This document shows, piece after piece, positions 7,557 through 15,616 of a stretch of DNA of 64,000 bases. The position numbers and the translations under genes are program-made. The stretch comes from Ralstonia sp. UNC404CL21Col. GTDB taxonomy: Bacteria > Pseudomonadota > Gammaproteobacteria > Burkholderiales > Burkholderiaceae. Position 1 is the stretch's first letter; the number at the start of each line of letters is the position of its first letter. The stretch is taken from NCBI RefSeq assembly GCF_000620465.1, contig NZ_JIBE01000004.1:248001-312000 (forward strand). The letters are read 5' to 3'. The notes below the pieces were generated by a model that saw only the letters and a program-made list of their open reading frames with translations, had not been told where the DNA came from and ran no database searches.

Positions 7557-9041
7557 ATGAATAAGAACATCAAGTGCCTGGCCGCCACCATGGCAAGCCT
7601 GTTGGTTTTGGGTGGTTGCGCCAGTTCCGGCTCCGGCGACCTCGGCAGCTCGCTGGGCGGTTCAAACGGCGGCGGCTCGAATAACAACGGTGGCGGTTCG
7701 ACGCCGACGCCTTCCCCGGCTCCGTCCCCTTCGCCGTCGCCTTCCCCCTCGCCGTCTCCGTCGCCCTCCCCGAGCCCGACTCCGACCCCGGCACCCGCGC
7801 CGCTGACCCCGACTGGCGCTGTCCTCAACAATACGGGCGGCATTGTCACGAGCGTCGGCTCGACGGTGACCGGTCTTGGCAAGACGATCGAAACGGCGCC
7901 GCTGCCCTCGCAACTGAGCGGTGTGCAAAGCGGCTTGGGCGGTGTCGTCGAAAACGCCGGCGCGACGGTTTCGGCGCTGGGCACGGGCGTGCAGAACGGA
8001 CTGGGCAGCATCGGCCGCAACGCCAATCCGGTTGGCACCACGGTTTCCAGCCTCGGTAATGTGGTGACCGGTGCCGGAAACACCGTCACGAGCGCCGGCA
8101 CGCTGGTCAACAACCTGGGCACCGGCCCGCTGGCACCGCTGGCCCCGGTGACGACGCCGCTGGCAGGCGTGGTCACGCAGATCGGCCAAGCCGTGGCCAA
8201 CGGCGGCGGCACGCTGGGCACGGCCCTGTCGACCGGCCCCGTGGAACAACTTACGCAGCAACTGAGCACGGCCATCGTGCCGCTGACTTCGCAGGTCACC
8301 AGCGGTACGCAGACGCTGGGCGCGGCCACCGGCCTGGGTTCGCCGGTCAACACGCTGCTGGGTACGGTTGGCGGGGCCGTTGCCAAGGGCGGCACCACGC
8401 TCACCGCGGCGAATGTTCCGGTGGTCAGCGGTCTGGGTGGCGTGGTCACGGCCACGGGCAACACGGTTGCCGCGCTGGGCGGCGTCGTGTACTCGCCCAC
8501 GGCATCGGGTGGTAACCCGCTGGCGCCGATCACCGGTCTGCTGGGCGGCCTCGGTGGCGCAACCGGCGGCAGCAACCCGCTCGCCCCGATTACCGGCGCA
8601 CTGGGCGGTCTTGGTGGCACTGGCGGGACCAACCCGCTCGCTCCGGTCACGGGCTTGCTGGGCGGTCTCGGCGGCGCGACGGGCGGCGGCAATCCGCTCG
8701 CGCCGATCACTGGCGCTCTCGGCGGTCTGGGTGGCGCAGGCGGCTCCAGCCCGCTCGCTCCGGTCACCGGTCTGCTGGGCGGCCTCGGCGGCGCGACGGG
8801 TGGCTCCAGCCCCCTCGCTCCGATTACCGGCGCGCTGGGCGGCCTGGGCGGTGCAGCAGGTGGCGCGGGCAATCCGCTGGGCCCGGTCAGTGCAATCACC
8901 GCACCGGTCGGCACGGTGGTCACTACGGTGGGCACTGGCCTGACATCGGCAGGTGCAGCAACGCCGCTGTCGCCGGTGACTGGCGCGGTGGGCGGCCTGC
9001 TGGGTACGGTCGGCGGCGTACTGGGCGGCACGCACCACTGA
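7557..9041 (+). CDS. Collagen-like-repeat lipoprotein (paralogue B)
   Basis: A 494-residue lipoprotein with GGGAG before the ATG and lipobox LGGC (Cys21). A Gly/Ser/Asn-rich stretch is followed by a low-complexity Pro-Ser/Thr tract at residues about 48-80, encoded by hexanucleotide repeats. The middle resembles paralogue A (GTTVSSLGNVVTGAGNTV; LTQQLSTAIVPL is shared almost exactly). The C-terminal third has at least six units of the type NPLAPITGLLGGLGGATGG, alternating in phase. It is divergent from paralogue A with a sigma-54 promoter on each side. The Pro-Ser tract may act as a cell-wall or surface spacer. Function unknown; surface adhesion or matrix is plausible. Confidence 0.8.
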   Translation: MNKNIKCLAATMASLLVLGGCASSGSGDLGSSLGGSNGGGSNNNGGGSTPTPSPAPSPSPSPSPSPSPSPSPSPTPTPAPAPLTPTGAVLNNTGGIVTSVGSTVTGLGKTIETAPLPSQLSGVQSGLGGVVENAGATVSALGTGVQNGLGSIGRNANPVGTTVSSLGNVVTGAGNTVTSAGTLVNNLGTGPLAPLAPVTTPLAGVVTQIGQAVANGGGTLGTALSTGPVEQLTQQLSTAIVPLTSQVTSGTQTLGAATGLGSPVNTLLGTVGGAVAKGGTTLTAANVPVVSGLGGVVTATGNTVAALGGVVYSPTASGGNPLAPITGLLGGLGGATGGSNPLAPITGALGGLGGTGGTNPLAPVTGLLGGLGGATGGGNPLAPITGALGGLGGAGGSSPLAPVTGLLGGLGGATGGSSPLAPITGALGGLGGAAGGAGNPLGPVSAITAPVGTVVTTVGTGLTSAGAATPLSPVTGAVGGLLGTVGGVLGGTHH

Positions 9042-9054
9042 TCTAGAGTCCACA

Positions 9055-9131
9055 CAGCGGCGGACCAGCTACCACGCCGGCCCGCCGCTGTCGCGTTTCA
9101 AACAGACCGACGCCGCGCAATGCGGCGTCTT
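9055..9131 (+). terminator. Two hairpins downstream of collagen-like gene B
   Basis: First hairpin: 9-bp arms CAGCGGCGG (9055-9063) and CCGCCGCTG (9082-9090). Second: GACGCCGC (9109-9116), loop GCAAT, GCGGCGTC (9122-9129), then TTCATT. Neither has a strong T tract, so the terminator call is moderate. Confidence 0.45.
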
Positions 9132-9310
9132 CATTGGGCTCGCTGGCACGCACGTGCGCACCATCGGTATCGACCTTGGCCGTTGCGTCGCGTGAACGCT
9201 CCCTCTATGTGTCTTGTTGTAAAGCACCATGTCTCGCGGTTATCGTTTGATGCAACGCGCGGCTGTACGGCTTCGCGACACCACAAACAAACACCACGGA
9301 GGAGACACGC

Positions 9311-10996
9311 GTGCGGACCACCACCATGCGGTTGGCCCTGGCCACAGGCGTAGCACTGACCGGCCCGGCACTCAGCTGGGCGCAGAGCAGCCCGACCCAA
9401 GGCAACCCGATCGACACGCTTCCCAAGGTCGATACTTCCCGTCCGCCCCAGCAGAAAATCCAGGTCGAGGTTCAGCGGCCGAATCCCGCGCTGGAGAATC
9501 TGCTCGCCACGCATCTCACCCCGACCAAGTTCCAGATCGAAGGCGTCAAGACGCTGCCGTTTCCTGAGGTCGCTGCGTATTTCGCACCGCTGGCCGGACA
9601 CGACATCACCGTCGCGCAACTCCTGCAGGCCGCGAACGAGGTCACCAAGCTGTATGCCGACCGCGGTTTCCCGCTGTCATTTGCCTTTGTGCCCGCACAA
9701 ACGTTTGAAGGTGGCGTCGTGCGCGTCACCGTGGTCGAAGGCTATGTGGCGCGCATGCGGATCGAAGGAACACCCGGGCCGCTGGAAGGCCGCCTACGCG
9801 ACATCTCGCAGCGCCTGATGAATGAAAAGCCGTTGCGCCGCGAAACATTCGAGCGCGTGACGGGCGTGCTGGCGCTGCAACCCGGTGTGCAGATCACCGC
9901 GACCGTGCAGCCGCCCACCACCACCGACGGCGCCAGCGAACTGGTGTTGAACGTGAAGCGCCAGCCGTACACCATCGGCACGGGCGTCGAATATCGCTCG
10001 CCGGGTGTGCGGGCCATCATCACGGGCACGCTGAACAGCGTGACGCCGCTGGGCGAGCAGATCACTGTGTCGACCCTGCAACCGCGCGGGTCGGATCACG
10101 AGACGTTCTACTCCGCCACGTGGGCACAGCCGATCGGCACGGATGGACTATTGGCGAAGCTCACGTGGTCGCACTATCGCGGCATGCCCGAGAATCTGCC
10201 GCTGGAGCAGCTGGGTTATCAATCGCGCTATCTGACTGACACGCAGCGGCTCGGTTTGTCATTGAGCTATCCGGTACTGCTGTCGAACACCCGCAACCTC
10301 ACGCTGACGGGCACCTTCTACGGCAACGACGACAAGCAGCGCTATACACCGCAAAACCCGGGCTTTGCGCAGACAGAGTTGGATACCAAAGTCCGCGTGG
10401 CCGGTGCCGAGGTTCTCTATACCGAAGTCAACCCGGGCGAGACCCGACGTGCGTCGTTGGGCTTGTACCAAGGCATCAACAGCTTGGGCGCCGGCAAGGG
10501 CGCCTCGGCCAACGCCAACAACAACGTCGACCTGAGCTTCCTGCGCACGCGCATCACCGCCAGCGAAGCCCACGACTTGCCCCTAGGCTTTGGCGTGGTG
10601 GTGTCGGGGGCAGCACAGTACAGCGGCGCGGTGCTTCCGTCGTCGGAGCAGATCAGCTTTGGCGGACGCTTCTTCGGCCTGGCCTATCCGGCCGGGGAAG
10701 TGGCGGGTGACCGCGGCTGGGGCGCGTCGGTGGAAATCAACCGCGCATTCCAGGTATCGATGGACTATCTGAAGACCGTGCAGCCTTACGTGCTGTACGA
10801 CACCGCAAAGGTCTATTCGAACGCCGGCACGCTGGTGCACGACCAGCTCGGTTCGATTGCGCTGGGCGTGCGCTTCTCCGATCGGAAGTACTACACGCTG
10901 GACCTGGCCATCGCGCGCCCCGTGGGCGACAAGCCGATCAACTCCAGCTCCCGCAGCCTGCGGTTCAACGCGGCCTATACATACCAGTTCAACTGA
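9311..10996 (+). CDS. TpsB-type outer-membrane transporter (ShlB/FhaC/HecB family)
   Basis: A 561-residue two-partner-secretion transporter. The start is GTG at 9311 with GGAGGAG about 6 bases upstream; an ATG at 9326 would still leave a signal peptide (LALATGVALTGPALSWAQ). Residues about 65-145 form the POTRA domain (FQIEGVKTLPFPEVAAY, then GGVVRVTVVEGYVARMRIEG). The remainder is a beta-barrel with the family's GVRFSDRKYYTLDLAIARPV near the C-terminus and a terminal YTYQFN strand. The family exports large TpsA adhesins or haemolysins. No TpsA gene is in view; the neighbours are collagen-like lipoproteins and a LuxR regulator. Confidence 0.87.
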   Translation: MRTTTMRLALATGVALTGPALSWAQSSPTQGNPIDTLPKVDTSRPPQQKIQVEVQRPNPALENLLATHLTPTKFQIEGVKTLPFPEVAAYFAPLAGHDITVAQLLQAANEVTKLYADRGFPLSFAFVPAQTFEGGVVRVTVVEGYVARMRIEGTPGPLEGRLRDISQRLMNEKPLRRETFERVTGVLALQPGVQITATVQPPTTTDGASELVLNVKRQPYTIGTGVEYRSPGVRAIITGTLNSVTPLGEQITVSTLQPRGSDHETFYSATWAQPIGTDGLLAKLTWSHYRGMPENLPLEQLGYQSRYLTDTQRLGLSLSYPVLLSNTRNLTLTGTFYGNDDKQRYTPQNPGFAQTELDTKVRVAGAEVLYTEVNPGETRRASLGLYQGINSLGAGKGASANANNNVDLSFLRTRITASEAHDLPLGFGVVVSGAAQYSGAVLPSSEQISFGGRFFGLAYPAGEVAGDRGWGASVEINRAFQVSMDYLKTVQPYVLYDTAKVYSNAGTLVHDQLGSIALGVRFSDRKYYTLDLAIARPVGDKPINSSSRSLRFNAAYTYQFN

Positions 10997-11046
10997 CGCA
11001 CGCCGGCATCGTGAACATGTGCAGGAATTTTTTATATTATTTATAT

Positions 11047-11060
11047 TTTCAGCGCTGAAA
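11047..11060. promoter_or_regulatory. Perfect 14-bp palindrome TTTCAGCGCTGAAA
   Basis: Lies in an AT-rich tract between tpsB and the LuxR gene, 7 bases before the inverted repeat at 11068. It could be an operator or a weak terminator hairpin; no T run follows. Confidence 0.35.
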
Positions 11061-11067
11061 GTCGCCC

Positions 11068-11092
11068 ATACTCCCCTCTTAGGAGGGGGATA
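11068..11092. promoter_or_regulatory. Inverted TACTCCCC/GGGGGATA repeat, copy B
   Basis: The near-palindrome ATACTCCCCTC-TTA-GGAGGGGGATA lies about 185 bases before the LuxR gene. It resembles the elements at 7339, 47854 and 48096. If it is bound by the product of 11276-12382 this would be autoregulation (inference). Confidence 0.4.
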
Positions 11093-11275
11093 CAGCACCG
11101 TCCGAATTTGGGAGCATCAGAAGCGGAATGTTAAGTTTTTCCAAAGAGTTGCCGATTACCACAGAAGTCGCGCAAAACAACAATAATCATTACAGCGACG
11201 GCGGCATCACGCCGCACCACGCCGACAGCAAGGGATTGCACTCTGAGCTGTCGCAAATACGCACCGGGGGCCATC

Positions 11276-12382
11276 ATGCTGCAACGTCTATCGGATGACG
11301 CAGAGTTCCATCGACTCGTCGATACCATTTACGAGGCGGTACTTGAGCCTGCGCAAATGCCGATCGCACTGGCCCTGCTCTCCGTCTACGCCGGCGCCGA
11401 GAGCGCTCACTATTTCGTCTGGGACAAGCACACCGACACGCCGCGTCATGGCGTTTCGTCGGGCTGGTGCCAGCACTGCCCGCAACCGGGCCACTGCAAC
11501 GCTTTCTGCCAAGACCCGCAACTGATCAGTGCCGCGGCCTCTGACGAGAACGCTTCAGCGGCCGTCACCCTCATCGACACGCCCGACATGCGCGTCACGA
11601 TGCGACTGCGCACGCGCGACGACGATGTCTCGGAAGTCAGCGCGATGGAGCGCGAGTCCCGCCTGCAACGCGTACTGCCCCACCTGCAGCGGGCCGCGCG
11701 CATGCAGCAGCGCAACCTCGAGCTGAACGAACTTGCCGCCCTCGGCATGGCCGGGCTGGATACGCTCGACTTTGGCGTAATGGTCATCGAACGCACCATG
11801 CGCGTGAAATACGCCAACGCCTGGGCACGCACGATGACCGCAGAAGACGACCGTTTGTCGCTGGATGGCAGCATGTTGCACTCTGCCGACCACACGCACA
11901 ACGCGGCGCTGCGCAACCTCATCGAACACGCCGCCGGGTCGCTCGGCGTGCAAGGCGCGGCTGGTTCGTGGATGTATCTGGCGCGCGATGGCCGTCCGGT
12001 GCCCTTCATTGCCACCCCGCTTGCCCCCTCCGATGCGATGCGCTCGACGTGGGCTTCGCCGCTCGCGCTGGTGCTGGTCGGCAACTCCGAGACGCGCTCT
12101 GTCATGGACGCCGGCGTACTCGCATCGCTCTTCGGACTGACCAACAAGGAATGCATCGTCGCTGCCCGGCTGGCTGCGGGCGAAACGCTGCAGGAGATTG
12201 CCGAGCGCGAATTCCTCTCGCTGCACACGGTGCGCGTGCATATCCGCGACATCCTGCGCAAGACCGGCACACATCGTCAGTCTGAACTTGTGCGCTTGCT
12301 GCATCTGCTGCCCAGCGTCGATCTGGAACGTGCGGGCGCCGCCACGCCGGCTTCGCGTCGACGCGGCCGGCTGAATGCCTGA
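11276..12382 (+). CDS. LuxR-family helix-turn-helix transcriptional regulator
   Basis: A 368-residue regulator. The N-terminal 290 residues form a sensor region without a receiver phosphorylation site; it has a Cys/His cluster (WCQHCPQPGHCNAFC, about residues 63-77) that could bind metal or a redox ligand, and a PAS-like middle (FGVMVIERTMRVKYANAWA). The C-terminal GerE/LuxR HTH begins at LFGLTNKECIVAARLAAGE and includes LSLHTVRVHIRDILRKTG. The ATG has GGGGG upstream. It stands alone on the plus strand after tpsB. The ligand is unknown; neighbouring tpsB and the collagen genes are candidate targets. Confidence 0.85.
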   Translation: MLQRLSDDAEFHRLVDTIYEAVLEPAQMPIALALLSVYAGAESAHYFVWDKHTDTPRHGVSSGWCQHCPQPGHCNAFCQDPQLISAAASDENASAAVTLIDTPDMRVTMRLRTRDDDVSEVSAMERESRLQRVLPHLQRAARMQQRNLELNELAALGMAGLDTLDFGVMVIERTMRVKYANAWARTMTAEDDRLSLDGSMLHSADHTHNAALRNLIEHAAGSLGVQGAAGSWMYLARDGRPVPFIATPLAPSDAMRSTWASPLALVLVGNSETRSVMDAGVLASLFGLTNKECIVAARLAAGETLQEIAEREFLSLHTVRVHIRDILRKTGTHRQSELVRLLHLLPSVDLERAGAATPASRRRGRLNA

Positions 12383-12686
12383 CCTCACGGCCAACTTCCC
12401 GCCCCACCCCGCCTGACCGCCGACGCCCAATCACGGGCGTCGGGCCATCCGCGTATACCCGGGTCACGTTTCCGCAATTTCTGCCGATCCCTCTAGAGAG
12501 GCGTGGCGCCGTCATGCCGGCTCGATGCGAGGCGGCTGCGGCGAATGATCCCGACACATTCTGTGAATAGCGCACAACAAACGCGCTTTTTCGCGGCCTG
12601 AAACGACAGGCTTTTGCGCTATCCTCGCCGCAAAACACAGACTAGGCGCCGGTCGTAGATCGGGGGGCCGCGCCGGATGCGCTCGC
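12383..12686. other. Intergenic region with a strong hairpin
   Basis: No gene seen in about 300 bases. A perfect 9-bp hairpin (CCGACGCCC 12420-12428, loop AATCAC, GGGCGTCGG 12435-12443) follows the LuxR gene but has no T tract, so it may only be an mRNA 3' stabiliser or weak terminator. The rest should hold the promoter of the GGDEF-EAL gene, which I could not place. Confidence 0.5.
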
Positions 12687-14774
12687 ATGCATAACGATTT
12701 CCATATTGCGCTGCTGCTGTTTGCGTGGGTCAGCACGGGGCTGACCACGTTTGCCGCACTTGACGCTGCGACACGTCTGCCGGGGGGCTCGACGATCGCA
12801 AAACGCCGCAACTGGCGCATCGCCTGCGCGGCCATTCTTGGCATTGGGCTGTGGTCCGGGCTTTGGCTCGGCCAGCTTGGCCTGCATCGGCAGGTCGGCA
12901 CACCCATATCCGCGCCGATTGCGGCGACGCTCATGACGGCGCTGGCTGCATCGCTGGCGGTCTTCTCCATTGCGTTGCCGGACTCGTCGCCCGCCAACGG
13001 CGCACAGGTTCCGCAACGACGCAGCATTGCCATGGGTGCCGTGGCGCTGGGCATCGGGCTGTTGACGATGGAGTTGTATCTGACGCGCCCCTGGGTGCAT
13101 GACGATGCCTTGTCCCTGCGCCGCACGCTGCTGGGCTGGGGCGGCGGCACGCTCGTCCTTGGCGCAGGTGTATGTCTGGCGGTGTGCATGGCGTTTCATA
13201 TGCCGCCGGCGCAGCGTCGCGCCGCCGTCGGGTTGCGCGCACGCGCCGCCGCGGTGCTCGCCACCACCGCCGTGCTGTCCCTTGTATTGTGGCCGTGCGC
13301 GGCGGCATGGCCGGCCGACGCATCGATGACGCAAACCGTGCCAGTCATCATGCTCAGCGCCGGTGGCGTGCTGATTGCGCTGGGGCTGCATGCGGTGCTG
13401 ATGATGCTTGAAACCCGCGTCGACTCGGCGCAGGCGCATCTTGAAGCATCGCTGGCGCGCGTGGCAAATCAGACGCCCCGGCCCCAGTTCCACGACACGC
13501 TGACCGGCCTGCCAAACCGCCTGCATCTGCGCGAAGCGCTCGAGGCCGCAATCCTGTCGTCCACGCGGCGCGGCCGACCGTTTGCCCTCTTCTATCTGGA
13601 CCTCGACAACTTCGGCCAGATCAACGACCAATACGGCCGCAACGCCGGCGACCGCGTACTGCAAATCATTGCCGAGCGACTGCGTCAGACCATTCGCGGC
13701 GAAGACACGGTCGCACGCCTTGGCGGTGACGAATTCGGCATCCTCGTGGAAGGCCTGGCGCTGCCCGAGGCCGCAGCGACGATCGGCGACAAGCTGTTGT
13801 TCCGCCTGCGCGAATCGGTGGAAGTGGAAGGCCGTCGACTGCGTGCCACCGCCAGCATCGGCGTCGTCGTCCATCCGCACAACGGCGCCACGGCTGACGC
13901 GCTGCTCGAACATGCCGACACGGCCATGTTCGACTGCAAGCAGTCGACCGGCAACGCCTATCGCTTCTTCGAGCCGCGCCTGAACACCACCGCACACCGT
14001 GTGCTGCAGATTCAACGTGCGCTTTCGCATGCAGCGCTCAACGGGCAACTCTCCGTGTATTACCAGCCGAAGTACGATGCGCGCACGCAAGCCATGACGG
14101 GCGCTGAAGCGCTCCTGCGCTGGAACCATCCGGAGCTGGGCCCGGTGTCGCCGGCGGAATTCATCCCGCTGGCCGAACGCACCGGCACCATCGTCGAACT
14201 GGGCGACTGGGTGGTCGAAGAAGTCTGCCGCCAGATCATGCATTGGGATGCCATCGGCATGCCGCCGCAGCGCATCGCCGTCAACCTCTCGCCGCGCCAA
14301 TTCCAGCAGCCCGACCTCGTGCAGCGCCTGTCGCAGATCCTGCACCGCTATCAGGTGGCCGCGCATCGGTTGATGTTTGAAATTACCGAGACAGCGGCCA
14401 TGCGCGATGCCGGCCAGAGCATTGCCGCCATCCGCCAGATTCAGTCGCTCGGCTTTGAGGTCGCCATCGACGATTTCGGCACCGGTTATTCCAGCCTCAG
14501 TTATCTGCAGCGCTTCCGCGCCCAGCAGATCAAGATCGACCGCGCATTTGTCTCGGCGCTCGACGACAACCCGGCCGAGGCCGCGGCCATCATTCGTGCC
14601 ATCTGTGCCATGGCGCACTCCCTGGACATGACCGTCGTGGCCGAGGGCGTCGAAACCGAAGCGCAAATGCAGGCTCTGGTGAGTCTGCAGTGCGATCAGG
14701 TTCAGGGCTATCTGCTGGCACGTCCGCTGCCAGCCAAGGATTTCCAGGGTTTACTTGGGCTGCAGTACGCCTGA
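12687..14774 (+). CDS. Membrane-bound GGDEF-EAL protein with degenerate MHYT-like sensor
   Basis: A 695-residue cyclic-di-GMP enzyme. About 250 N-terminal residues form seven hydrophobic segments arranged like an MHYT sensor, but the Met-His-x-Thr motifs are replaced (WSGLWLGQ, LLTMELYLT). The GGDEF domain follows with an intact LGGDEF near residue 346, so cyclase activity is possible. The EAL domain starts around residue 455 with GAEALLRW near 472 and keeps DDFGTGYSSLSYL and VVAEGVETEAQ, consistent with a working phosphodiesterase. The dominant activity cannot be told from sequence. No good ribosome site is visible before the ATG. Likely controls biofilm or surface structures such as those encoded nearby. 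Confidence 0.9.
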   Translation: MHNDFHIALLLFAWVSTGLTTFAALDAATRLPGGSTIAKRRNWRIACAAILGIGLWSGLWLGQLGLHRQVGTPISAPIAATLMTALAASLAVFSIALPDSSPANGAQVPQRRSIAMGAVALGIGLLTMELYLTRPWVHDDALSLRRTLLGWGGGTLVLGAGVCLAVCMAFHMPPAQRRAAVGLRARAAAVLATTAVLSLVLWPCAAAWPADASMTQTVPVIMLSAGGVLIALGLHAVLMMLETRVDSAQAHLEASLARVANQTPRPQFHDTLTGLPNRLHLREALEAAILSSTRRGRPFALFYLDLDNFGQINDQYGRNAGDRVLQIIAERLRQTIRGEDTVARLGGDEFGILVEGLALPEAAATIGDKLLFRLRESVEVEGRRLRATASIGVVVHPHNGATADALLEHADTAMFDCKQSTGNAYRFFEPRLNTTAHRVLQIQRALSHAALNGQLSVYYQPKYDARTQAMTGAEALLRWNHPELGPVSPAEFIPLAERTGTIVELGDWVVEEVCRQIMHWDAIGMPPQRIAVNLSPRQFQQPDLVQRLSQILHRYQVAAHRLMFEITETAAMRDAGQSIAAIRQIQSLGFEVAIDDFGTGYSSLSYLQRFRAQQIKIDRAFVSALDDNPAEAAAIIRAICAMAHSLDMTVVAEGVETEAQMQALVSLQCDQVQGYLLARPLPAKDFQGLLGLQYA

Positions 14775-15188
14775 ATAAGTGACATCGAATTAGGCGGCAC
14801 AGAAAATGCGCCTTTTTGATGCATTCAACCGAACCTTTCGGGAACCTTTCACCTTCATATTTGGAAATATTTCGGCGACGCGCGGACGCGATTGCCGAAG
14901 TAATGAAGTAGTCACATAAGAAAAAACTGTGTTGGGATTGCGTCGGCTGCGCAGCGCGTTGATTTCAATACGGCCGAATGACTTTGTAATAGTTCATATG
15001 TTTACGACTTCACCATCTCGCGCAAACACACGCCCCATGCAGGTTTGCGCAAAGCGCGGTGCGGCAGAAAATCCACGCCGTTGACATGAGGTCTTAACGA
15101 AATTCATTTCTCACCTGCAAAGTCGTTATAATGCCCTGGGCTACGGGGAGCGTGCCCATGTTTCAATTGCAAAGTTGAGGAATCCATA
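14775..15188. other. AT-rich intergenic region upstream of the H-NS gene
   Basis: About 410 bases without a gene. It is markedly AT-richer than its flanks, as expected for the control region of an H-NS-like gene, which often autoregulates through such DNA. It contains the promoter at 15103-15132. A TTGACA at 15081 lies 40 bases from the -10 and is too far to pair with it. Confidence 0.6.
15103..15132 (+). promoter_or_regulatory. Sigma-70 promoter of the H-NS gene
   Basis: A perfect -10 TATAAT at 15127-15132 with a partial -35 TTCATT at 15103-15108 and an 18-base spacer. Transcription would begin near 15139, giving a leader of about 50 bases. Confidence 0.55.
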
Positions 15189-15497
15189 ATGCCGACTTAC
15201 AAGGAAATTGTTCAGAAGATCTCTGAACTGCAGCGCCAGGCCGATGAACTCCGGGCAAATGAACAAGCGACGGTGATCGCTGAAATCAAGCACAAGATCG
15301 TGGAATACGGCCTGACCGCCGAAGACCTCGGTTTTGGTGCGAAGGGTGCCGTGGCCTCGAAGAAGGCCGGCCGCAAGGTGCCGGTGCGTTACCGTGACAA
15401 CAATGGCAATACCTGGACGGGTCGTGGCAAGCGTCCGGGCTGGCTGGTCAAGGAACTGTCTTCGGGCCGGAAGATGGAGGATTTTCTGGTCGCCTGA
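15189..15497 (+). CDS. H-NS family nucleoid-associated regulator
   Basis: A 102-residue H-NS-like protein. The N-terminal half is a helical oligomerisation region (YKEIVQKISELQRQADELRA). After a Lys/Gly linker comes the C-terminal DNA-binding domain, with YRDNNGNTWTGRGKRPGWL, the hallmark of the family (TWTGRGKRP is the AT-hook-like loop). GAGGAA lies about 9 bases before the ATG. The length is that of the short Ralstonia/Burkholderia paralogues. Such proteins silence AT-rich and horizontally acquired genes. It is monocistronic, with its own promoter and terminator. Confidence 0.95.
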   Translation: MPTYKEIVQKISELQRQADELRANEQATVIAEIKHKIVEYGLTAEDLGFGAKGAVASKKAGRKVPVRYRDNNGNTWTGRGKRPGWLVKELSSGRKMEDFLVA

Positions 15498-15560
15498 ACA
15501 GCGCCCTCCAGCGCAGCATTCCGAGCCCGCACAAAGAGGCGCGCCGGAAACCACAAAGAG

Positions 15561-15588
15561 AAAGGCCGGCAAATTCGCCGGCCTTTTG
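15561..15588 (+). terminator. Bidirectional rho-independent terminator between hns and the MCP gene
   Basis: AAAGGCCGGC (15561-15570), loop AAATTC, GCCGGCCTTTT (15577-15587). On the minus strand the same stem is followed by TTTCTCTTT, so it can also end the chemoreceptor transcript. Confidence 0.88.
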
Positions 15589-15616
15589 TATTACTGCCTC
15601 GCAGAGATTCGCGCGG

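Noticed and set aside
8508-8880. Repeats in collagen-like gene B as a possible CRISPR array
   Set aside because: The repeats are in-frame coding units of about 20 residues with no unique spacers.
7662-9055. Long minus-strand open frames opposite collagen-like gene B
   Set aside because: They are mirror frames of a GC-rich repeat gene; the plus-strand frame has the ribosome site, signal peptide, lipobox and promoter.
9144-9157. Possible sigma-54 promoter TGGCACG-CACG-TGC upstream of tpsB
   Set aside because: The GG-to-GC distance is 11 rather than 12 and the TTGC element is incomplete; sigma-54 promoters tolerate spacing changes poorly.
15081-15086. TTGACA as -35 of the hns promoter
   Set aside because: It is 40 bases from the TATAAT at 15127, far outside the usable range.
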